From contig NZ_PJOK01000087.1 in the NCBI RefSeq assembly GCF_002850745.1, positions 1 to 54,762 on the forward strand: a stretch of 54,762 nt of DNA. Direction: 5' to 3'. Below the pieces are notes generated by a model. It saw only the letters and a program-made list of their open reading frames with translations. It searched no databases and was not told the origin of the DNA. Origin of the DNA: Nonomuraea indica (GTDB taxonomy: Bacteria; Actinomycetota; Actinomycetes; Streptosporangiales; Streptosporangiaceae). How positions within the stretch are numbered: the stretch's first letter is position 1; every line of letters begins with the position of its first letter. The position numbers and the translations under genes were made by a program. Shown here in pieces: positions 7,412 to 14,077 of the stretch.

Positions 7412-7879
7412 ATGTCGTTACTGATCTCCGACCGCGACATCGCCCGCGTTCGGCAGCACAACCCGATCGCTGCCGTCGCCCGCGAGCACGTCGACCTGAG
7501 CCCTGCCGACGACGGCACCCTGAAGGGGGCATGCCCGTTCGCGGCCGACACGACCGAAACTTTCTACGTCACCCCCGAGCGGGGCATGTGGTTCTGCTTC
7601 GGCTGCGACGCCGGCGGCGACGTGATCACCCTCATCGAGAAGATCGACGGCATCTCCTACATAGACGCCGCAATCCAGCTCGCCGACCGTGCGCACCTCG
7701 AACTGGACCTCGTGCCTGACCCCGCCGCGGTGAGAGCTGCACGAGCCCTCCGTGACGGCATTCCGGAGGCGATCGAGCAGCGCGACCTCGACGCACTGAT
7801 CCACAACCTGGCCGGCTGGCTGTCGACCGACACCACCGTTCGTCGCGCGGCCAATGCCGGCGAGGAGGGTGCGGCGTGA
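7412..7879 (+). CDS. CHC2-type primase zinc-domain protein
   Basis: 155 residues, only the zinc-binding part of a DnaG-type primase; no TOPRIM domain follows. C41-P-F opens the motif and C62-F-G-C65 with GGDVITLIEK closes it, as in DnaG CHC2 domains. The usual His of CPFH is Ala (A44), so one zinc ligand is missing or supplied by another residue. It sits between the helicase and a nuclease, 24 bases after the helicase stop with AAGGAAG before the ATG. Likely a primase accessory for template recognition; a separate primase catalytic subunit is not seen. Confidence 0.75.
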   Translation: MSLLISDRDIARVRQHNPIAAVAREHVDLSPADDGTLKGACPFAADTTETFYVTPERGMWFCFGCDAGGDVITLIEKIDGISYIDAAIQLADRAHLELDLVPDPAAVRAARALRDGIPEAIEQRDLDALIHNLAGWLSTDTTVRRAANAGEEGAA

Positions 7880-8466
7880 GTTTTAAGCCCATCGAGACGC
7901 ACTACGCCGGTTGCCGCTTCAGGTCGAGGCTGGAGGCCCGCTACGCGGTCCTGTTCGACAAACTCGGCATCCGCTGGGAGTACGAGCCGCAGGGCTTCCT
8001 CGTTGATCGCCGCCCGTACTTGCCCGACTTCTGCCTCGTGGACTCCGGCACATGGGTGGAGGTGAAAGGGAGCGAAGAAGACCTGGACCACGACCTCATG
8101 CTGAAGGCGGTATTCCACCTTCCTGAGGCGGCAGAGTCCTTCCCTACCCTCCTGCTGTTGGGGCCCATCCCAGAGCCCAAGGGAGACCGGTGCAACTGGT
8201 GCTGGATCGGGCTTAGCCCCTCCGCGGCGGACCCGAGTGGGGAGCGCTACCCGACGGACGCGTACTGGTCGCTTACCCCGGCCGGCTTCCCCAGGCATCC
8301 GCTTCGCCCCGCAGACACCAGCGGCGCCACGCCGGTGGCTTACGAGTTCGCAGGATGGCTTGAGCCTGAGGGCGACATGGACACCACGGCGTCCGAGAGT
8401 GCCAAGCAACGTGAGGCCTACGTCGCTGCCCGTTCGGCTCGTTTCGAGCACGGGGAGCGCGGATGA
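7876..8466 (+). CDS. PD-(D/E)XK nuclease-like protein
   Basis: 196 residues from a GTG overlapping the previous stop. The core FRSRLEARYAVLFDKLGI, then YLPDF and VEVKG gives candidate active-site residues E20, D51, E62 and K64 of the PD-(D/E)XK superfamily. The C-terminal half lacks recognised motifs and carries a CNWCW pair. Such small phage nucleases are often annotated as endonucleases or Holliday resolvase-like enzymes. Coupling to the primase-like gene suggests a role in replication or recombination. Confidence 0.7.
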   Translation: MSFKPIETHYAGCRFRSRLEARYAVLFDKLGIRWEYEPQGFLVDRRPYLPDFCLVDSGTWVEVKGSEEDLDHDLMLKAVFHLPEAAESFPTLLLLGPIPEPKGDRCNWCWIGLSPSAADPSGERYPTDAYWSLTPAGFPRHPLRPADTSGATPVAYEFAGWLEPEGDMDTTASESAKQREAYVAARSARFEHGERG

Positions 8467-8512
8467 CCCCGGCTGTCCTGCCCCCTGGACCGGCAGACCG
8501 GGAGGAGACGCG

Positions 8513-8866
8513 ATGACGTACAGCACTCTGGCCGATGTCCTGGAGCGGCTCCCGGTCCTGCTCCGGCAGGAGCGGACGGCCCGCCGGTTGAGCATGCGGG
8601 CTGCCGCTGCGCAGATCGGCGTCTCGCAGCCGACTATCTGCCACGTCGAGGCTGGGGATGGCGCGTCGCTGTCGACAGCGGTTGCTGTTCTGCGCTGGCT
8701 GGACGGCGGGAGCGCCGAGCGTGCCGACTGTGCGGCCCTCCACCAGTACGTCCGCCACTTGAAGGGCTGTGGCGATTACTGGGGCAGCCCGTGCACGTGC
8801 GGCCTGGAGGGGCTGCTCCCCACCACCCCCACACCAACGCCCACGAAGGAGACCCCCAATGAGTGA
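8513..8866 (+). CDS. XRE-type HTH transcriptional regulator
   Basis: 117 residues from ATG 8513 behind GGAGGAG at 8501-8507. Helix-turn-helix of the XRE/Cro type spans about residues 15-60 (LLRQERTARRLSMRAAAAQI, then SQPTICHVEAG). The C-terminus has a short Cys/His cluster (CGDYW, CTCG) and a Thr/Pro-rich tail. It starts a new run of small genes and may regulate it. A lysogeny repressor role is possible but unproven, because the gene lies inside an early cluster. Confidence 0.75.
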   Translation: MTYSTLADVLERLPVLLRQERTARRLSMRAAAAQIGVSQPTICHVEAGDGASLSTAVAVLRWLDGGSAERADCAALHQYVRHLKGCGDYWGSPCTCGLEGLLPTTPTPTPTKETPNE

Positions 8867-9248
8867 CACCAAGCCCCAGACCTTCGCCGCTGCGGACCGG
8901 TGCTGGATCCGGCCCAACGACGTGACCGATGAGCGGCACTACCCCACCCGGCAGGCGGCTCTCGCCCCGGACGACCCCAACGACACCGCGTGGGGGGTCC
9001 CTGCGGTCCGCCAGCTCGACCAGTCGTGCCTGATCGTCGTCTGTTCCTGCTGCGGGCATGGCTGCGACGACCCAGGCGAGTGCGTGGTCTACCACTCCAA
9101 GTCGCTGACCGAGGCTGAGGAGGCCGCTGTCGAGGCTGGGTGGGTGCGGAAGGCGCGCGGATGGGTGTGCCGCCCGTGCTCGGCCGGGGACTGCGGATGG
9201 CACGTCCGCGTCGACAAGAAGCGGCAGGAGGTGGCCGTCCATGCCTGA
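8859..9248 (+). CDS. Cys-rich zinc-binding hypothetical protein
   Basis: 129 residues from ATG 8859, overlapping the previous stop. Two Cys clusters are seen: CSCCGHGCDDPGEC (about 62-75) and CRPCSAGDCGW (about 105-115), enough for one or two zinc sites. The rest is acidic. It is placed between an XRE regulator and another unknown, in a tightly overlapping run. No family recognised. Confidence 0.6.
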   Translation: MSDTKPQTFAAADRCWIRPNDVTDERHYPTRQAALAPDDPNDTAWGVPAVRQLDQSCLIVVCSCCGHGCDDPGECVVYHSKSLTEAEEAAVEAGWVRKARGWVCRPCSAGDCGWHVRVDKKRQEVAVHA

Positions 9249-9624
9249 CGCCAAGACCGAGTTGGGCGTCCCTGAGACGCTCCGCAAGGCCGCCGCCCTT
9301 CTGCGCGAGACCGCGATCGCAGCCATCGCAGGCCCCTGGGAGTCCCTGGCCGAGCATCCGGCGGTGGTCGTCCAGGTCGTCGAGGAGCCCGTGGAGGTGC
9401 TTCAGCCGTTCGACACGTGCTTCGAGGGGACCGTGCCGGAGGTGGCGGCGGCGGAGGCGCTGGTGCTGGACCGGCTGGCCGAGCTGGTCGACGCTCTGCG
9501 GGTTCCGCTGCTCGGGTTGTCGCCGTGGGAGGCGTGCCAGACGCTGTTCGGCGTTGCGGGCGTCTCGCGTCCGGACGGGGATGCCTCTGGAAGCGGCCTA
9601 GCGTCCACGCTCGCGGCCGAATAG
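9241..9624 (+). CDS. Hypothetical helical protein
   Basis: 127 residues, ATG overlapping the previous gene by 8 bases. Helical N-terminus (LRKAAALLRETAIAAIAGPW) and a long Val/Glu/Ala-rich region. The N-terminal pattern resembles a family of actinobacterial phage proteins of unknown function that begin with RxAAxLLR and contain GPW. It is the last gene before a strong hairpin at 9654-9686. Confidence 0.55.
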   Translation: MPDAKTELGVPETLRKAAALLRETAIAAIAGPWESLAEHPAVVVQVVEEPVEVLQPFDTCFEGTVPEVAAAEALVLDRLAELVDALRVPLLGLSPWEACQTLFGVAGVSRPDGDASGSGLASTLAAE

Positions 9625-9653
9625 GAGCTCTCCGGTCCCTTTACTCATCCTTG

Positions 9654-9686
9654 GGTCTCAGAGGGCCTTAGGCACCCTCTGGGACC
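9654..9686. terminator. 12-bp hairpin after small-gene run
   Basis: GGTCTCAGAGGG (9654-9665) pairs with CCCTCTGGGACC (9675-9686) through one T-G wobble, with a 9-base loop. It lies 30 bases after the last stop. There is no T-run, so it may act as a Rho-independent-like terminator, as is common in high-GC actinobacteria, or as an RNA processing site. Confidence 0.55.
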
Positions 9687-9789
9687 GCACACCAGAACGA
9701 AGATCAGCAAGCGTTCGCACATGCGCGGCCCGTGTTCGAGAGAGGAATCGAACGATGACTACCACCCAGCAGTCGGGGGAGGCGTCCCG

Positions 9790-10155
9790 ATGAGCGGCCC
9801 AACCATGTGGCACTACACCTGCGGACACGGCGCCGCCGGCATCCAACGCGACGGCATGGTCAAACCACACCTCCACCCGCTTCTCGGCGTTCCGGTCGCG
9901 TGGTTCACCGACCTGGGCCCAGCTCACAGGCTGGAGCTTGGTCTTACCTCCGACAGGCTCTCCTGTGACCGCATGGAGCACCGGTTCACCGTCGCCGACG
10001 TCGGGCCGCTCCAGTGGTGGCCGAAGGCCGCACGCCTTCTGCGGCTGTCGCGGCCCGTCAGGACAGAGCTGGAGCAGGGACGCCTGCCAGCGCATTGGTG
10101 GGTCAGTTTCGACCCGGTCCCCGTACTCGTCGCCGAAGCGCGGGAGGCGTCCTGA
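9790..10155 (+). CDS. Hypothetical protein, possible ART-like fold
   Basis: 121 residues from ATG 9790; a 12-codon reading frame (9755-9793) overlaps its start and could act as a leader. The N-terminal pattern WHYTCGHGAAGI-x2-DGMVKPHLHP and WFTDL resembles short ADP-ribosyltransferase-like proteins, in which a H-x-T strand, an IxxxG helix turn and a G-x-L/V-K-P element frame the NAD pocket. This is a visual resemblance only. Its stop overlaps the next ATG (TGATG), linking it to a SWIM-type zinc protein. Confidence 0.5.
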   Translation: MSGPTMWHYTCGHGAAGIQRDGMVKPHLHPLLGVPVAWFTDLGPAHRLELGLTSDRLSCDRMEHRFTVADVGPLQWWPKAARLLRLSRPVRTELEQGRLPAHWWVSFDPVPVLVAEAREAS

Positions 10156-10430
10156 TGCCGATGGATGTCCGCGCCCAAGCCTGCGCCTACCTCCGCGCAG
10201 GCAAGGTTCGCGTGTGCAGCGCTGGCCCCGGCAACTACCATCCGCCGGAGTGGGTGCGGGCACGGGTCGAGGGCCAGTCTTCGACGTACTTCGTCCGCCT
10301 CGCCGACGGCCGGTGGGTGTGCTCGTGCGGCGAGGACGGCTGCCCGCACGTGGCTGCGGTGCAGCTGTGCACGGGCCATGGAGGGCTGGCCGCGCCTTCT
10401 CGGCGCAAGCCTGCGGGGGCGTCCCGGTGA
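10155..10430 (+). CDS. SWIM-type zinc-finger protein
   Basis: 91 residues. WVCSCGEDGCPHVAAVQL contains C56-x-C58, C63-x-H65, the SWIM zinc pattern (CxC-xn-CxH), preceded by a strand-forming VRLADGRW segment. SWIM domains bind DNA or protein and occur with recombination factors. ATG overlaps the upstream stop. The gene converges on the ribbon-helix-helix gene that ends 4 bases away. Confidence 0.7.
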   Translation: MPMDVRAQACAYLRAGKVRVCSAGPGNYHPPEWVRARVEGQSSTYFVRLADGRWVCSCGEDGCPHVAAVQLCTGHGGLAAPSRRKPAGASR

Positions 10431-10434
10431 ACGG

Positions 10435-10626
10435 CTACTCGCCGACAGGCTGCCGTTTGGCGAGTCGCCGCTTCCAGGCCGCCACCTTGCGACGCATGTG
10501 CGCACGGAGGTCGTCAGAGCGGGTGACGCCCTCGTCTGCGCATGCCTGTTCGTACTCGGCCCACAGGGTGTCTTCGACTCTCACGACCCGGTTGGCGGTG
10601 TGGGTGTCCTTCGCTCGGCTGACCAT
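10435..10626 (-). CDS. Ribbon-helix-helix-like repressor
   Basis: 63 residues from ATG 10626. Strand-forming RVVRVEDTLW, helix AEYEQACADEG and helix TRSDDLRAHMRRKVAAWKRR follow the ribbon-helix-helix plan of small dimeric repressors. The upstream divergent region carries three copies of the palindrome TGCATATGCA, the likely operators for this protein and for control of the rightward gene at 10741. Confidence 0.7.
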   Translation of the reverse strand: MVSRAKDTHTANRVVRVEDTLWAEYEQACADEGVTRSDDLRAHMRRKVAAWKRRLAKRQPVGE

Positions 10627-10643
10627 GATCTGAGGATAGGGCG

Positions 10644-10710
10644 TGCATATGCAGAAAGTCCACCGAAGGTATTGTCGTGCATATGCATATCGCGCTATCG
10701 TGCATATGCA
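10644..10710. promoter_or_regulatory. Triple TGCATATGCA operator
   Basis: The 10-bp perfect palindrome TGCATATGCA is present at 10644-10653, 10678-10687 and 10701-10710, each preceded by CG. Centre spacings are 34 and 23 bp. The second and third copies flank and overlap the -35 and -10 elements of the predicted rightward promoter. The first lies close to the divergent repressor gene. AT-rich palindromes are rare in this GC-rich sequence. Confidence 0.75.
10673..10701 (+). promoter_or_regulatory. Predicted promoter for gene at 10741
   Basis: TTGTCG at 10673-10678 and TATCGT at 10696-10701, separated by 17 bases, resemble a vegetative promoter. Transcription would start near 10708 and reach the ATG at 10741 after an AAGGAG Shine-Dalgarno. 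It is overlapped by two TGCATATGCA operators, implying repression. Confidence 0.5.
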
Positions 10711-10740
10711 CACAGGTTCGTGAAACGCCAAGGAGACGAG

Positions 10741-10992
10741 ATGCCCGCCATCACCGCCAACCGCGTCTGGACCGTCCGCAAAGGCTCGACCGGAGACGGC
10801 CCCGACCTGTTCTGCGTCTACGCCCCCACCATGGACGCCGCCCGCGCCTCCGCGTCCGACTCCCTCGACCGCGCCGGCCTCGACCCCGCGTTCACCGTCC
10901 ACGCCCACGCTCCGAACCCGCAGCTCCCGCCGCACCTGACCCTCGCCAGGAACCTGCTGGCGTCCGCGTTCACCGCCCTGCCCGCCGCCTGA
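10741..10992 (+). CDS. Small hypothetical protein under operator control
   Basis: 83 residues from ATG 10741. A mixed alpha/beta N-terminal half (VWTVRKG, then LFCVYAPTMDAARASASDSL) is followed by a proline-rich link and a short helix. No family recognised. As the first gene right of the triple palindrome it is the best candidate for the ribbon-helix-helix repressor's target. A stable hairpin follows its stop. Confidence 0.6.
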   Translation: MPAITANRVWTVRKGSTGDGPDLFCVYAPTMDAARASASDSLDRAGLDPAFTVHAHAPNPQLPPHLTLARNLLASAFTALPAA

Positions 10993-11000
10993 CCCTCTTC

Positions 11001-11021
11001 GGCCCGGCTCCCCGCCGGGCC
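11001..11021. terminator. 8-bp GC hairpin
   Basis: GGCCCGGC (11001-11008) and GCCGGGCC (11014-11021) form a perfect stem with a 5-base loop, 8 bases after the upstream stop. No T-run follows; the next gene's Shine-Dalgarno begins about 12 bases later, so partial read-through is likely. Confidence 0.5.
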
Positions 11022-11046
11022 CCTACCCCCTGAGGAGAACCGACCG

Positions 11047-11502
11047 ATGAGCACCGAGACGCACGACGGCTGCCGAGTGTGTGGCCGTACCGACGTGGGG
11101 CTGAAGAAGGACGGAACGCTGCGCCAGCACGTCCACGCCGCCTACAAGGGCAGCGGCTTCCTGCGACCGGGCGGTAGCCGCTGCGATGGCGTAGGTCATC
11201 CGCCGAAGGGCGTGCTCGGCCGCTACGCCAAGCGGGTGATCGCCAACCTGCTGCCGTACTTCTCCGACCTGAAGGACCCCATCGTCGCCGATGTGATCGG
11301 CGAGGCAGTCCAGCGCCACCACACGAGCCCGGACGACGCGTTCGAAGCGATCCTCGACGGCTCAGCGAACTGGCGGCTGAAGCCCGACGGTCGCGACACC
11401 GGGCGGGTGCGGCTGGCGTGCTACCGCTTCAACGAATCGGACGCTGACCAGCAGCGGGTGCAGCAGATCAATGCCGCTCTCGCTGAGATCCGCTACCGCT
11501 GA
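11047..11502 (+). CDS. Hypothetical protein with N-terminal zinc knuckle
   Basis: 151 residues from ATG 11047 behind TGAGGAG. CRVCGRTDVGLKKDGTLRQH (about 9-28) resembles a short treble-clef zinc site, completed perhaps by RCDGVGH (45-51). The remainder is helical (about 55-150). Its leader CTACCCCCTGAGGAGAAC is repeated before the next gene. Function unknown; small zinc proteins of this type are common in actinophage early regions. Confidence 0.6.
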   Translation: MSTETHDGCRVCGRTDVGLKKDGTLRQHVHAAYKGSGFLRPGGSRCDGVGHPPKGVLGRYAKRVIANLLPYFSDLKDPIVADVIGEAVQRHHTSPDDAFEAILDGSANWRLKPDGRDTGRVRLACYRFNESDADQQRVQQINAALAEIRYR

Positions 11503-11536
11503 CCCCCGCCCCTACCCCCTGAGGAGAACCCGACCG

Positions 11537-11869
11537 ATGAGCGTCAACTACTACGCGGTCACCCCGGACACGCCCGAGGGTGATGAGGGTCTGCACATCG
11601 GCCAGCACGCCGGAGGTTGGGAGTTCTTGTTCCGCGCCCACCCCGATCTCGGCCTGGTCAGCTCGGAAGCGTGGCGCGAGTATCTGTCCCGGCCTGACGT
11701 GAAGATCCTCGCCGAGAGCGGCTACGAGGTGCCCGTCGAGGAGTTCATGGCCGACGCCACCCTTCGCCCCGCCGAGGCGCGCGCAAAGGGCCAGCGGATG
11801 CGCGTCCGCCCCAGGCCGTCGTGGGCGGACGACAAGGGCTGCCCGTTCGCCGACAACGAGTTCTGCTGA
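11537..11869 (+). CDS. Actinophage protein of unknown function
   Basis: 110 residues from ATG 11537, which directly follows a second copy of the CTACCCCCTGAGGAGAAC leader. The N-terminus (MSVNYYAVTPDTPEGDEGLH, then IGQHAGGWEFLF) resembles a recurring phage protein family with a GLHIGxxxxGW core, whose role is unknown. The C-terminus carries an acidic CPFADNEFC end with two Cys. Probably soluble and single-domain. Confidence 0.65.
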   Translation: MSVNYYAVTPDTPEGDEGLHIGQHAGGWEFLFRAHPDLGLVSSEAWREYLSRPDVKILAESGYEVPVEEFMADATLRPAEARAKGQRMRVRPRPSWADDKGCPFADNEFC

Positions 11870-11965
11870 CCCCCCCGGCTCTCTCCTCCCGTGATGTTGG
11901 CGGGCACGCCTCAGACGCAGGAGAGGGCACCAACACCGATCCCCGACGACCCCCGGAGACGCGAC

Positions 11966-12205
11966 ATGACGAAGCCGCCCACGAACAAGTGGAAGGTCAA
12001 GGTCGGAGCCAACTATCCACCGAGCGTCCGCACCTTCCGCTCCCAGAACAAGGCGTACGAGTTCGTCCATGAACAGCTCCCGCACGGCGACCGGATCGAG
12101 GTCCGCGAGTGGGAGGACGGCCGGTGGCGGCTGTACGAGGTGTTCGAGGAGCGCCCAGCGGACCACAGCGAAGGCGCGGCCGAGCGGCGGCTCGCAGACA
12201 ACTGA
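11966..12205 (+). CDS. Small basic hypothetical protein
   Basis: 79 residues from ATG 11966 (GGAG eight bases upstream). Alternating strands (WKVKVGAN, EVREWEDGRWRLYEVFEE) suggest a small beta-rich fold. No motif recognised. The 96-base gap before it contains a pyrimidine-rich stretch that can pair CTCTCCT (11881) with AGGAGAG (11919). Confidence 0.5.
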   Translation: MTKPPTNKWKVKVGANYPPSVRTFRSQNKAYEFVHEQLPHGDRIEVREWEDGRWRLYEVFEERPADHSEGAAERRLADN

Positions 12206-12236
12206 CCCCCGATCCCCGACGACCAAGGAAGGCGAC

Positions 12237-12503
12237 ATGGCTCGCATCACCTGGAAGGAAACCAAGTACGCCGGCGAGGATGGCTACGTCGGTCGGCTGC
12301 GCCTGTTCTCGATCTCGTTCGGGAGCCGCCGCGACGAACCCACCTACAGGCTTAGCAGCGACTTGCAGGGCTTCTCCCCGAAGGCATGGAAGGACGACGC
12401 GGCCGACGTACTAAAGGCCCGTGCTGAGCGGATCCTGGAGGCGTACGTGCGCGAGCTGGGAGCGGTCTTCCCGGACTCCTCCTCCGAGGAGGGCTCCCGA
12501 TGA
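12237..12503 (+). CDS. Small alpha/beta hypothetical protein
   Basis: 88 residues from ATG 12237 after AAGGAAGG. A strand-rich N-terminal half (ITWKETKYAGEDGYVGRLRL, FSISFGSR) is followed by one helix (about 60-80). It overlaps the next start by 4 bases. The pattern resembles small phage immunity or single-strand-binding-size proteins, but no specific family can be named. Confidence 0.5.
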   Translation: MARITWKETKYAGEDGYVGRLRLFSISFGSRRDEPTYRLSSDLQGFSPKAWKDDAADVLKARAERILEAYVRELGAVFPDSSSEEGSR

Positions 12504-12775
12504 GCGTCGAGCGACTGCCGGACCACCTCCTCGCCCAGGGTTACGCCATCGAGCGTGAGAACGCCCGCTCCAACCTGGAGCGCGAGGTGCAGCACGCGAC
12601 TAAGCAGCTTCAGCAGTTCGCCCTAGACCTCGCCGACAATCCCAGCGGTACGACGTTCGGTGGACGAGCCCGGCGCCTCGGCCAGACTGTGGCCGAGTTG
12701 CTGACTCGCGCCGGCGAACTCGACATGGTCAACCGGCTGGTGTTCCTCCGCCCTGAATCCTCCGAGGAGGGCTGA
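12500..12775 (+). CDS. Helical hypothetical protein
   Basis: 91 residues, ATG overlapping the upstream stop. Almost entirely helical with coiled-coil tendency (residues about 15-65; ERENARSNLEREVQHATKQL). Both this gene and the upstream one end in the same acidic SSEEG tail, encoded by near-identical DNA (TCCTCCGAGGAGGGCT at about 12480 and 12764). That DNA doubles as the Shine-Dalgarno for the next start. Unknown function. Confidence 0.5.
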   Translation: MSVERLPDHLLAQGYAIERENARSNLEREVQHATKQLQQFALDLADNPSGTTFGGRARRLGQTVAELLTRAGELDMVNRLVFLRPESSEEG

Positions 12776-12778
12776 CCC

Positions 12779-13009
12779 GTGGCTGACCCCCGACCGCACT
12801 TTCCCGTAGGCACCCGCGTTCGCCACTACGGCCAGCAGTACCCGAGTGCCCACGCCAACGGAACTGGCAACGTCGCTGCTGTCGAAGGCCCGTACCGCGA
12901 CGGCTCGTGGGAGTACCTGATCTACCACGACGCGAATGGGTTCACGTCAGGCCCGTCGTGGTGGTCATCGCTCCGCACAATCCCCGTGAGGGAGGCCTGC
13001 CGTGGCTGA
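12779..13009 (+). CDS. SH3-like small beta protein, hypothetical
   Basis: 76 residues from GTG 12779, with GAGGAGGG upstream. FPVGTRVRHYGQQYPSAHAN and GTGNVAAVEGPYRDGSWEYL give the strand pattern of a small SH3-like barrel (Val-Arg then Gly-x-Val then WEY). Such proteins are frequent in phage early regions. Overlaps the next gene by 8 bases. Confidence 0.5.
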   Translation: MADPRPHFPVGTRVRHYGQQYPSAHANGTGNVAAVEGPYRDGSWEYLIYHDANGFTSGPSWWSSLRTIPVREACRG

Positions 13010-13232
13010 CCCCCGAGAGACGCCCAAGCCCGCCGCTCCGCTCACCTGCGAATGGTGCCGCAACCGCCCCGCCGGGCAACTCGTCGTCACCGACTGGCAC
13101 GCCATCGGCCGCCGGACCTCGCTCGTGTGCGACCCGTGCGGGGACGAGGGAGAGCCCGACGCCCGCAGCGTGGGGGCGATTGTGTGGCGGTACGCACTGA
13201 CCCCGCTGACAAAGGAGACCGCCCATGCCTGA
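13002..13232 (+). CDS. Small zinc-ribbon protein
   Basis: 76 residues from GTG 13002. CEWCRNRP (C16, C19) and CDPCGDE (C43, C46) provide four ligands for one zinc ribbon. Its first codons (GTGGCTGACCCCCGAGAGAC) nearly match those of the gene at 13661, so the 5' ends may derive from one another. Overlaps the SLOG gene by 8 bases. Function unknown. Confidence 0.55.
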   Translation: MADPRETPKPAAPLTCEWCRNRPAGQLVVTDWHAIGRRTSLVCDPCGDEGEPDARSVGAIVWRYALTPLTKETAHA

Positions 13233-13668
13233 CCGCTTCCGCGTCTTGATCACGGGCTCCCGCTCCTGGAGTGACGAGCAGGCCATCCGTGACGCCCTCG
13301 CCCCGATCGCCTTCATGTACGGCCCGGAGAACGTCGTTGTCGTCCACGGGGCGTGCCCGAAGGGTGCTGATGCTCTCGCCGACAGGGTCGCGTCAGCCTG
13401 GACCGGCATGGCGGTGGAGCGGTACCCCGCCGAGTGGACCGCGCCGTGCGGGCCGGTGTGCCGGACTCCGCATCGCCGCCGCCGCCTGGACGGAGCCACT
13501 TACTGCCCGATGGCTGGGCTCAACCGGAACCAGTTCATGGTGGATCTTGGCGCGGACGTCCTGCTGGCCTTCCAGGTCGACGACTCGCGCGGCACCGCCG
13601 ACTGCATCCGCCGCGCCGAGCAGGCCGGCATCCCCGTCCGCCGCTACGAGGGGAGCAGCCGTGCCTGA
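13225..13668 (+). CDS. SLOG-family (YspA-like, DUF2493) nucleotide-binding protein
   Basis: 147 residues. VLITGSRSW (7-15) and VVVVHGACPKGADALA (about 37-52) are the two glycine-containing signatures of the YspA-type SLOG Rossmann fold, which senses or processes nucleotide-derived ligands. A Cys/His/Arg-rich insert (about 72-90) follows. Ends overlap both neighbours; the downstream partner is a DUF4326 protein. In phages this family is proposed to act on NAD-derived or similar signals, but no substrate is known here. Confidence 0.82.
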   Translation: MPDRFRVLITGSRSWSDEQAIRDALAPIAFMYGPENVVVVHGACPKGADALADRVASAWTGMAVERYPAEWTAPCGPVCRTPHRRRRLDGATYCPMAGLNRNQFMVDLGADVLLAFQVDDSRGTADCIRRAEQAGIPVRRYEGSSRA

Positions 13669-14077
13669 CCTCCGAGAGACGCCCAAACGGATCCAGCAGA
13701 AGCGCACCTCAGGGTGGCGGATGCCTGCCAATGCCCGCAGCGTCGCCCGCCCCTCGAAGTACGGCAACCCGTTCGTCGTCCGCCCCGCCGACTGCGTCTG
13801 TCACTGGAAGATCGACGACCCGGCCGGCATCGCAGCCAGGTCTAACGACTACCCCGACCGGTTCGCCACGAAAGAGGCTGCCGTGAAGGCCGCTGTCGAG
13901 CTGTACGAGCTGCACACCGGCCCGATGGGCTCCTACGAGCTCGACGTCGAGCAGGTCCGCCGAGACCTCGCCGGCAAGGACCTTGCCTGCTGGTGCCCCC
14001 TTCCGGAGCCGGGAGAGACGGACTGGTGTCACGCGGCCGTGCTGCTCCGAATCAGCAACGAGGTGGACCATGCCTGA
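13661..14077 (+). CDS. DUF4326 family protein
   Basis: 138 residues from GTG 13661, overlapping the SLOG gene by 8 bases. The DUF4326 landmarks are present: an N-terminal RTSGWRMPANARSVARPSKY and GNPF, and the C-terminal DLAGKDLACWCPL with a following CHA and VLL. The conserved Cys/His set (CWC, CH) may bind metal. Biochemical role unknown. Direct overlap with a SLOG gene suggests joint function. Confidence 0.8.
   Translation: MPDLRETPKRIQQKRTSGWRMPANARSVARPSKYGNPFVVRPADCVCHWKIDDPAGIAARSNDYPDRFATKEAAVKAAVELYELHTGPMGSYELDVEQVRRDLAGKDLACWCPLPEPGETDWCHAAVLLRISNEVDHA

Noticed and set aside
5978..7551. Leftward frames opposite the helicase
   Set aside because: The plus strand has DnaB-N and Walker A motifs; the antisense products show no motif.
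8463..8516. 17-codon frame between the nuclease and XRE genes
   Set aside because: Too short and without motif; its ATG overlap with the nuclease stop is likely chance.
9730..9760. tRNA T-arm-like sequence GTTCGATTCC on the minus strand
   Set aside because: The flanking bases do not form a T stem beyond one pair, and no acceptor or anticodon stem could be drawn.
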